Source: CAYYWV01 sp964475385
Lineage (GTDB): Bacteria; Pseudomonadota; Alphaproteobacteria; JAAXGF01
Direction of reading: 5' to 3'
DNA length: 36,709 nucleotides
NCBI GenBank assembly: GCA_964475385.1
Contig: CAYYWV010000010.1
Location: 1 to 36,709, forward strand
Part shown: positions 30,985 through 36,709 of the stretch, piece by piece
Layout of the letters: each line of letters opens with the position of its first letter
Numbering within the stretch: the first letter of the stretch is position 1
The notes under the pieces: generated by a model
The model's database searches: none
What the model was told of the DNA's origin: nothing
The model's input: the letters and a program-made list of their open reading frames with translations, nothing else
Made by a program: the position numbers and the translations under genes

Positions 30985-32271
30985 CTAATTCCCGTAGAAC
31001 AAGTAGACCAGCGCCATTGCGGTGAACGGCATGTAGGTTACCGCCATGAGGACCACGAACAGAACCGTTACGAAGTAAATATTGATTTTGCTCACCTCCC
31101 AGATGTCGGCCTTGGCGACCGAGCAGGCGGTGACCAGAACGCTCGCGACTGGCGGCGTCTGCTGTCCGATGCCGAGGTTGAGGGTCACGATGATGCCGAA
31201 ATGCACGGGATCGATCCCGACCGCGTTCACCACCGGCATGACGATCGGCACGATCAGGATGATCGCCGCCGCCGAATGCAGAAACAACCCGGCGATCAGG
31301 AAAAACAGGTTGAGGATGCCGAGCACCGCGTATTTGTTGTCGGTCAGCCCGATGATGGCCGCGGCCAGGCGTTGGGGCACCTGAGCCTCGGTCAGGTAGG
31401 TGCCGACAAGGGCCGAGGCGGCGACCAGAAGCATGACCACCGCGGTCTGAACGCTGCCCTCGATCATCGCTTCGCGAAGCTCGCGCCAGGTCAGCTCGCG
31501 ATAGATCACGGCCCCGATGAACAGCGCCGCGGCCACCGCAAGCCCCGCGCCTTCGGTAGCGGTGACGAGCCCGCCGAAGATTCCGCCCAGGATGATCACC
31601 GGCATGAGAAAGGCCCAGGCCGCTTCGCGGAAGGTTCGCCACAGACGGCGCGGATTGAAGGACTCCTCGACCGGATAGTTGAAGCGACGCGCAAACCAGT
31701 AGGCGAGGAGCATCATCAACAACCCGCCGATCAGCCCCGGCACGATCCCGGCGACGAAGAGCTTGACGACCGAGCTCTCGGCCATGACCGCGTAGAGGAT
31801 CATCGGGATCGACGGCGGAATGATGACCGCAAGCGTCGCCGACGACGAGGTGAGCGCGGCGGCGAAGGGGCCGGGATAGCCCTTGCGCTTCATCGCCGGG
31901 ATCAGGATCGAGCCGAGCGCGGCGACGTCGGCGACCGCCGAGCCCGAGATTTCGGCGAAGAACAGCGAGGTCGCGACGTTGACCATGGCGAGTCCGCCGC
32001 GCACGAAGCCGATCAGCGCCGAAGCGAAGGCGATCAGACGCCGCGAGATGGTCGAGGTGTTCATGATCGCGCCCGCGAAAATGAACAGCGGAATCGCGAG
32101 CAGCGGGAACTTGGTCGCCCCATCGAACATGACGAGCGCGACGTTGGGAAGCGCATCGATTCCCGATTCGGCGACCGTGGCGATCGCGCCCACGGCGCCC
32201 AGCGCGATCGCGATCGGGACGTTGAGCCCGACCAGAGCGAAAAGCGCGACCAGCATGAGGAAAAGGGTCAC
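30985..32271 (-). CDS. dctM: TRAP transporter large permease (DctM)
   Basis: A 428-aa polytopic membrane protein, the large subunit of a tripartite ATP-independent periplasmic transporter that uses the sodium gradient. It has about a dozen membrane segments with family motifs: FLMLVALFALVGLNVPIAIALGA at the start, FPLLAIPLFIFAGAIMN, SLFFAEISGSAVADVAALGSILIPAMKRKGY, TLAVIIPPSIPMILYAVM and PVNxxGIDPVHFGIIVTLNLGIGQQTPPVA near the end. The start is the GTG at 32271, overlapping the dctQ stop codon (GTGA). A downstream ATG at 32256 is possible but would cut the first helix. Confidence 0.95.
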   Translation of the reverse strand: MTLFLMLVALFALVGLNVPIAIALGAVGAIATVAESGIDALPNVALVMFDGATKFPLLAIPLFIFAGAIMNTSTISRRLIAFASALIGFVRGGLAMVNVATSLFFAEISGSAVADVAALGSILIPAMKRKGYPGPFAAALTSSSATLAVIIPPSIPMILYAVMAESSVVKLFVAGIVPGLIGGLLMMLLAYWFARRFNYPVEESFNPRRLWRTFREAAWAFLMPVIILGGIFGGLVTATEGAGLAVAAALFIGAVIYRELTWRELREAMIEGSVQTAVVMLLVAASALVGTYLTEAQVPQRLAAAIIGLTDNKYAVLGILNLFFLIAGLFLHSAAAIILIVPIVMPVVNAVGIDPVHFGIIVTLNLGIGQQTPPVASVLVTACSVAKADIWEVSKINIYFVTVLFVVLMAVTYMPFTAMALVYLFYGN

Positions 32272-32801
32272 GGGTCGATCCGGCCCCCACCGTCGTTCGC
32301 CAAGCGCTCGGCCGCGTTCGCGGCGCGCAGCCGCTGGATCATGTCGGGCAGACTCAAGAGCTGGGCGATGATGAACAGAACCGCGCCGATCGGGATCACC
32401 GACTTGGTGAACTGGACCGGCACCCAGGGAAGGCTCACCAGGTAATCGCCTTCGAGCGCGATATGGACCTGAACGCCGCTCCACGCGAGAACCGCGAAGA
32501 ATGCGATGATGACGGCTTCGCCGAGGAGCAGCGCCGGCACCCGCAAGGGAAGGGGAAGCGCCCGGACCAGCCCGTCGAACCCGATGTGGGCGCGCCTGAG
32601 CGCGGCCAGCGCCGCCCCGTAGTAGGTGAGCCAGGCGAGCTGGATCGAGGCGACCTCGTCGTACCACGAGAACGACGATCCGGCCTTGCGATAGATCACC
32701 GCAAGCACGACAACCACCGCGAGACTCGTCATCAGAAGAATGACGATGGTCTCGAGCGCGCGCTCGAAGACGGCGCGCAGGCGAAGAAAAAGAGTCACCA
32801 C
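32268..32801 (-). CDS. dctQ: TRAP transporter small permease (DctQ)
   Basis: A 177-aa membrane protein with four predicted segments, the small subunit of the TRAP transporter. Features include ALETIVILLMTSLAVVVVLAVIYRKAG, the family pattern SWYDEVASIQLAWLTYYGAALAALRRAHIGFDGL and the last segment SVIPIGAVLFIIAQLL. It starts with GTG at 32801, which has GGAG four bases upstream. It overlaps dctM by four bases and lies 147 bases downstream of dctP, with a GC-rich hairpin in the gap. Confidence 0.93.
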   Translation of the reverse strand: MVTLFLRLRAVFERALETIVILLMTSLAVVVVLAVIYRKAGSSFSWYDEVASIQLAWLTYYGAALAALRRAHIGFDGLVRALPLPLRVPALLLGEAVIIAFFAVLAWSGVQVHIALEGDYLVSLPWVPVQFTKSVIPIGAVLFIIAQLLSLPDMIQRLRAANAAERLANDGGGRIDP

Positions 32802-32857
32802 GCCGCTCCGATCAAGACGGGAACCCGCTCCCGGAATCCGGTTCGGTTCTGAAAGGA

Positions 32858-32873
32858 CGGCGCCCGCGCGCCG
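32858..32873 (-). terminator. Possible attenuator hairpin between dctP and dctQ
   Basis: CGGCGC (32858-32863) and GCGCCG (32868-32873) can pair around CCGC; on the minus strand the stem is followed by TCCTTTC. Located in the 147-base gap between the binding-protein gene and the permease genes, it could allow more binding protein than permease to be made. The stem is short and in GC-rich DNA, so chance is possible. Confidence 0.3.
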
Positions 32874-32948
32874 GCCTCCCGCCGCGTCCGCATCATGGAA
32901 CGATGGAGCGCGAACGGGAAGCCGGCGATGCGCGCGCCGGGCAGGCCC

Positions 32949-33932
32949 TCAGTCGGCGAGCGCCTGGGCGGCGGCGATCATCTCGGCGCCGCCCGGAACC
33001 GTTTTGGCGAACTCGTCATAGATCCCCTTGCTGGCGGCGATGAAGGCGTCCTTGTCGGCGACGTTCACCATCATGCCCCCGGCCTTGAGCTTGTTCAGGA
33101 GATCGGTCTCGAGCTCGGCCGCGCGGGCGTAGACGAAGCCCTGGGTGTCGCGGGCGATCCGCTCGATCGCCGTGCGGATATCGGCGGGGAGCTTCTCCCA
33201 TTTTTTCTTGCCGACGGTGACATAGGCCGGCGTATACACGTGGCCGGTCAGCGACAGGTACTTCTGCACCTCATAGAACTTGGCGCTGTAAATCTGCGCG
33301 AACGGGTTCTCCTGGCCGTCCATCACGCCGGTCTGAAGCGCGACGAAGACCTCGGAGAACGCCATCGGCGTAGGGTTCGCCCCATAGGACTTGAACATCT
33401 TGACCCGCCACTTGCCCTTGGGCGTGCGCAGCTTGATCCCTTTGAGATCAGCCGGCACGTTGATCGGGCGAAGGTTGTTGGTGATGTGGCGGAAGCCGTT
33501 CTCCCACACCGCGATCACCTTGTAGCCCTTCTTTTCGATCTCGGGCTCGATCTTGGGCCAGAAGATGTCGTGCTCGATGCGCGCCATCTGCGAGCGGTTC
33601 TTAACCAGATAAGGCATCTCGAACAGACCGGCGGCATCGACCACCGACGACATAACGGTCGAAGGCAAGGCGAAGTCGACCGTGCCGAGCTTGAGCTTCT
33701 GGAGGAGCTCCTTGTCCTTGCCAAGCTGGCTCGAACCGAAGACCGTGATCTTGACCTTGCCGGCGAGGTCGGCGTTGACGCGGCGAGCGAACTCCTCGGC
33801 CGACATGGCGAACAGCGACCCGGGCGCGCCGACGTGGCCGAACTTGAGCTCGATCGTTTGGGCGCGGGCGATTCCGCTCGCCATAATCAGGGCGAACAAT
33901 GACGATATAGCGAAAACCGTGCGAAATCTCAT
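32949..33932 (-). CDS. dctP: TRAP transporter substrate-binding protein (DctP family)
   Basis: A 327-aa periplasmic solute-binding protein. The signal peptide is MRFRTVFAISSLFALIMASG with cleavage after ARA. DctP-family features: ELKFGHVGAPGSLFAMSAEEFARRV, TVFGSSQLGKDKELLQKLKLGTVDFAL, the carboxylate-binding Arg in LKGIKLRTPKG, MAFSEVFVALQTGVMDGQENP, and KYLSLTGHVYTPAYVTVGKKKWEKLP. The conserved Arg points to an organic acid ligand. A strong Shine-Dalgarno (GGGAGGT) precedes the ATG. It follows the aminotransferase gene by 17 bases. The ligand cannot be read from sequence. Confidence 0.95.
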   Translation of the reverse strand: MRFRTVFAISSLFALIMASGIARAQTIELKFGHVGAPGSLFAMSAEEFARRVNADLAGKVKITVFGSSQLGKDKELLQKLKLGTVDFALPSTVMSSVVDAAGLFEMPYLVKNRSQMARIEHDIFWPKIEPEIEKKGYKVIAVWENGFRHITNNLRPINVPADLKGIKLRTPKGKWRVKMFKSYGANPTPMAFSEVFVALQTGVMDGQENPFAQIYSAKFYEVQKYLSLTGHVYTPAYVTVGKKKWEKLPADIRTAIERIARDTQGFVYARAAELETDLLNKLKAGGMMVNVADKDAFIAASKGIYDEFAKTVPGGAEMIAAAQALAD

Positions 33933-33949
33933 CTCTGTACCTCCCTTTT

Positions 33950-35140
33950 CTAATGTGATTTGTCAGTTTGGCTCCGACGCATTTCGGTGAGATAGGCGAG
34001 GGCCTGCGCGGCGCCCCCGGGGCTGTGGGGAATGGCGGCGAGCGCCAGCCCCATCTCGATCCCGCCGAGGGCGCCGATCAGCGCGAGGTCGTTGAAGTCG
34101 CCGAGGTGTCCGATCCGGAACACCCGGCCCTTGAGCCGGCCGAGCCCGGTGCCGAGCGACATGTTGAACGCCTCAAGGACGATCCGGCGAAAGGCGTCGG
34201 CGTCATGGCCGTCGGGTAGGAGAACCGCCGTCAGCGAGCTCGAGTACTCGGCGGGCTCCAGGCAAAGGATCTCGAGCCCCCAGGCGCGGACCGCACGGCG
34301 CGTCGCCTCAGCGTGGCGGTCATGGCGGGCGAAGACCCGATCAAGCCCCTCTTCGGCCAGCATTGCGAGCGATTCGCGCAGGCCGAACAAAAGGTTGGTC
34401 GCCGGGGTGTAAGGGAAGAAGCCACGGGCGTTGTTTTCCAGCATCGGTCGCCAGTCCCAATAGGCGCGAGGCAACCGCGCCGTTTTCGCGGCTTCGAGGG
34501 CCCGAGGGCTGACGGCGTTCAATCCGAGACCCGGCGGCAGCATCAGGCCTTTCTGCGAGCAGCCGATGGCGACGTCGACCTTCCACTCGTCCATGCGGAA
34601 GTCGATCGAGGCGAGCGACGAGATGGTGTCGACGAACAGGAGCGCGGGGTGGCGGGCTGCGTCGATGGCTTGGCGGATCGCGCCGATCCGGCTCGCGGCT
34701 CCGGTCGAGGTCTCGTTGTGCACGATGGCGACGGCGCGGATCGCGTGTTCCTTGTCGGCGGCGAGCCGCGCTTCGATCCGCTCGGGCTCGGCGCCGCGGC
34801 GCCAGTCGCTTTCGAGGAAATCGACCTTGAGGCCGAGCCGGGTTGCGAGGTTGCGCCAGAGCGTCGCAAAATGCCCGGTCTCGACCATAAGCACGCGGTC
34901 GCCGGGCGAAAGCGTGTTAACGAGCGCGGCCTCCCAGGCTCCGGTGCCTGACGAAGGGAACACAATGACGGGATGGGCGGTCTTGAACACGCTTCGGAGG
35001 CCGTCGAGAACCTCGTGAGCCAGCGCGGCGAAGTCAGGACCGCGATGGTCGATGGTGGGCGCGGCCATCGCGCGCAAGATGCGGTCGGGGACATTCGTGG
35101 GACCGGGAATCTGCAGGAAATGGCGCCCGCTTCGGTCCAT
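33950..35140 (-). CDS. Class V aminotransferase, serine/alanine-glyoxylate type
   Basis: A 396-aa PLP enzyme of the class V aminotransferases, closest to serine-glyoxylate and alanine-glyoxylate aminotransferases. Landmarks are FLQIPGPTNVPDRILRAMAAPTIDHRGPDFA, VIVFPSSGTGAWEAALVNTLSPGDRVLMVETGHFATLW, HNETSTGAAS, VDTISSLASIDFRMDEWKVDVAIGCSQKGLMLPPGLG with the PLP lysine in SQKG, and a C-terminal RIGHLGDFNDLALIGALGGIEM. The ATG at 35140 has GGAGGGAGA upstream; an ATG at 35158 lies on that site and is less likely. It heads the operon with the TRAP transporter, so it may use an imported amino or keto acid, or remove glyoxylate made by the pathway. Confidence 0.94.
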   Translation of the reverse strand: MDRSGRHFLQIPGPTNVPDRILRAMAAPTIDHRGPDFAALAHEVLDGLRSVFKTAHPVIVFPSSGTGAWEAALVNTLSPGDRVLMVETGHFATLWRNLATRLGLKVDFLESDWRRGAEPERIEARLAADKEHAIRAVAIVHNETSTGAASRIGAIRQAIDAARHPALLFVDTISSLASIDFRMDEWKVDVAIGCSQKGLMLPPGLGLNAVSPRALEAAKTARLPRAYWDWRPMLENNARGFFPYTPATNLLFGLRESLAMLAEEGLDRVFARHDRHAEATRRAVRAWGLEILCLEPAEYSSSLTAVLLPDGHDADAFRRIVLEAFNMSLGTGLGRLKGRVFRIGHLGDFNDLALIGALGGIEMGLALAAIPHSPGGAAQALAYLTEMRRSQTDKSH

Positions 35141-35518
35141 GCTGTGTCTCCCTCCCATGCGCTCCCACTGCTCCCGGCCGGGGTGTCTCCCTGCGGCGGG
35201 CGCATTCCGTTACTCAATCACCCCAAGCCCGCCGCGTTTCGACCGGCCGCTCTATGACGGCCTTTCCTCGCGCCGAGCTTAACAGTCAAAAAGAATTATG
35301 CATACAAAGCATAAGCATGCAAGGCAGGGGGAGGCGAGAAAATTTCCGACAACACGCAAAATTTTACGTTATAAGAGCGGAATAGACCCTATGGTCCGAG
35401 ACCGAGACGGATCGCAGCCGTTGGAATTTTGCATTCATTGTAACGATCTTGGGCGTTGGCGCGGGTTTTTCGCCGTTCGCAGACCCGCTTGCGACGCGCG
35501 ACCGCGAGAGCAGCGACC
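35141..35518. other. Divergent regulatory region between the TRAP operon and the FAD oxidase gene
   Basis: A 378-base gap with no convincing gene. Its middle part (about 35280-35450) is clearly richer in A+T than the rest of the window. It holds the promoter/inverted repeat at 35295-35322, an AAAATTTT palindrome (35358-35365) and a second AT-rich patch with GGAATTTTGCATTC (35423-35436). Both flanking transcription units must be started from here. A 74-codon frame at 35298 has no ribosome-binding site and an uncharacteristic composition, so I do not call it. Confidence 0.5.
35295..35322 (-). promoter_or_regulatory. Promoter with an overlapping inverted repeat in the divergent gap
   Basis: On the minus strand TTGCAT (35322-35317), a 16-base spacer and CATAAT (35300-35295) form a possible promoter for the aminotransferase-TRAP operon. 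An inverted repeat, TTATGC (35296-35301) and GCATAA (35309-35314) around ATACAAA, lies across its -10 and spacer. A repressor bound there would block the promoter. The half-site sequence is of the kind used by GntR-family regulators, but no regulator gene is in view. Confidence 0.35.
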
Positions 35519-36709
35519 GTGACTTTGCAGGCCCGCGATTCCGCCGTTCCTTGCGCTGCAAGGTCGTCTCGCGCCCAGACGCTGCGCCCCGGTGAACCGG
35601 CGTTGGCCGCCCGGCTCGCTCGCGAGATCGAGGGCGAGGTTCTGTTCGACGCCTTCAGCCGCGGCCGCTACGCCACCGACGCCTCGTTCTACCAGATCGA
35701 GCCCTTGGGCGTCGTCGTGCCCCGCAACCTGGCCGACGTGGAGGCGGCGATTGCGATCGCCCGCGAGGAAGGCGTCCCCGTCTTGCCGCGCGGGGCGGGC
35801 ACCTCGCAGTGCGGGCAGACCGTGGGCGAGGCCCTGGTGATCGACACCACCAAGCATCTCGATTCGATCGTCGATTTCGACCCGCAAGCGCGCCGGGTCA
35901 CGGTCGAGCCGGGCATCGTTCTCGATGCGCTCAACCGATGGCTCGCGCCCCACGGGCTCTGGTTCCCGATCGACGTCTCGACGTCGAGCCGCGCCACCAT
36001 CGGCGGCATGGCCGGCAACAATAGCTGCGGCGCGCGTTCGATCCGCTACGGCACCATGGCGATGAACGTCGCGGCGATCGAGGCCGTGATGGCCGACGGC
36101 GCGCGGTTCCGCTTCGCCGATGTTCCCGCCGATGCGAGCGCGCTCGACGGGCCGCCGGCGTACCGCGCCTTGGTCGAAGACTTGCGCGCGCTCGCGGTCC
36201 GCGAGGCGGACGAGATCGCGCGCCGCTTTCCGAAGCTGATGCGCCGGGTCGGCGGCTATAACATCGACTCCATCGACCCGCGCGGCCACAACATGGCGCG
36301 GCTGCTGGTCGGCTCCGAGGGCACGCTCGCCTTCTTCACCCGGCTGACGCTCGCGCTCGCGCCGGCGCCGGCGCACCGGGTGCTCGGGATCTGCCATTTC
36401 CCGACCTTCCGCCAAGCGATGGAGGCGACCAAGGCGATCGTCGCGCTCGGCCCCACGGCGGTCGAGCTCGTCGATCCCGAGCTGATCCGGCTGGCGCGCG
36501 CGCAAGCCGCCTTCCGCCCCACGATCGAGACGGTGGTCATGGGCGATCCGGGCGCGCTGCTGCTGGTCGAGTTCGCCGGCGACGAGGCCGCGCCGCTCGT
36601 CCGCCGGCTCGCCGCGCTCGGCGAGACGATGGCCGACCTCGGCCTTCCCGGCGGGGTGGTCGAGGCGGTCGATCCCGCGCTCCAGCGCGCGGTCTGGGCG
36701 GTGCGCAAG
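35519..36709 (+). CDS. FAD-linked oxidase of the GlcD/D-2-hydroxyacid dehydrogenase type, cut by the window end
   Basis: The frame is open from a GTG at 35519 to the last base (397 codons seen). It encodes the N-terminal part of an FAD-linked oxidase with a PCMH/VAO-type FAD domain: EVLFDAFSRGRYATDASFYQIEPLGVVVPRN, VEAAIAIAREEGVPVLPRGAGTSQCGQTVG, then DVSTSSRATIGGMAGNNSCGARSIRYGTM and MARLLVGSEGTLAFFTRLTLALAP. This opening is like that of long fused FAD plus iron-sulfur proteins (YdiJ-like, near 1000 aa) and GlcD; the rest lies outside. The start is uncertain: a TTG at 35525 and one at 35489 are in frame, and no strong Shine-Dalgarno is present. It diverges from the aminotransferase gene and may oxidise a 2-hydroxy acid, such as glycolate or D-lactate, in the same pathway. 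Confidence 0.9.
   Translation, partial: MTLQARDSAVPCAARSSRAQTLRPGEPALAARLAREIEGEVLFDAFSRGRYATDASFYQIEPLGVVVPRNLADVEAAIAIAREEGVPVLPRGAGTSQCGQTVGEALVIDTTKHLDSIVDFDPQARRVTVEPGIVLDALNRWLAPHGLWFPIDVSTSSRATIGGMAGNNSCGARSIRYGTMAMNVAAIEAVMADGARFRFADVPADASALDGPPAYRALVEDLRALAVREADEIARRFPKLMRRVGGYNIDSIDPRGHNMARLLVGSEGTLAFFTRLTLALAPAPAHRVLGICHFPTFRQAMEATKAIVALGPTAVELVDPELIRLARAQAAFRPTIETVVMGDPGALLLVEFAGDEAAPLVRRLAALGETMADLGLPGGVVEAVDPALQRAVWAVRK

Noticed and set aside
30940..32445. Plus-strand frame of 501 codons opposite dctM and part of dctQ.
   Set aside because: Its Arg/Asp/Glu/His-rich translation is typical of the antisense of hydrophobic membrane-protein codons.
35298..35522. A 74-codon plus-strand frame in the divergent gap.
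   Set aside because: No Shine-Dalgarno; it overlaps the regulatory inverted repeat, and its composition is unlike that of neighbouring proteins.
35435..36505. Minus-strand frame of 356 codons opposite the FAD oxidase.
   Set aside because: Shadow frame; the plus strand has clear FAD-domain motifs in a continuous frame.

Overview
The window is dense, GC-rich (roughly two-thirds G+C by eye) bacterial chromosomal DNA with short intergenic gaps. Most recognisable proteins resemble those of Alphaproteobacteria: AidB-like acyl-CoA dehydrogenase, CaiB/BaiF CoA-transferases, a DctPQM TRAP transporter, and above all a hopanoid (hpn) locus. I infer a hopanoid-making alphaproteobacterium, perhaps Rhodospirillales-like. 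I see no rRNA, tRNA, CRISPR array, transposase, integrase or phage gene.

Left part (1-9.5 kb): an AidB-like acyl-CoA dehydrogenase, an exported nuclease-fold protein, a DUF423 membrane protein, a small membrane protein, a dienelactone-hydrolase-like secreted protein whose nucleophile position is glycine, a small secreted protein, a cold-shock protein, a DUF123 GIY-YIG protein and a 56-aa Cys-rich protein. A minus-strand operon then encodes a class I CoA-transferase-like pair plus a class III (CaiB/BaiF) CoA-transferase, followed by a two-CBS-domain protein.

Middle (9.5-15.6 kb): a Sel1-repeat periplasmic protein diverges from a large dimethylglycine/sarcosine dehydrogenase-like flavoprotein. 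An Hsp20 gene follows, whose Shine-Dalgarno sequence lies inside a predicted hairpin. Then come an orphan MT-A70 methyltransferase and a threonine-synthase-like PLP enzyme.

Hopanoid locus (15.6-29 kb): the plus strand carries a single-ORF HpnC-HpnD fusion, a 31-codon leader ORF coupled to a cytidylyltransferase-like gene, dxs, shc (hpnF) and hpnG. Convergent on the minus strand are hpnN, ispH and hpnH, and hpnM diverges from hpnN. Together these would supply isoprenoid precursor (Dxs, IspH), make squalene (HpnC and HpnD; HpnE is not in the window), cyclise it (Shc), add and process the adenosyl side chain (HpnH, HpnG) and move hopanoids between membranes (HpnN, possibly HpnM).

Right part (29-36.7 kb): a compact minus-strand operon runs aminotransferase class V, dctP, dctQ, dctM, crotonase, CaiB/BaiF CoA-transferase. 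It diverges, across a 378-nt regulatory gap holding an inverted repeat, from an FAD-linked 2-hydroxyacid-oxidase-type gene cut by the window end. This looks like an uptake and catabolic module for an unidentified small organic acid.
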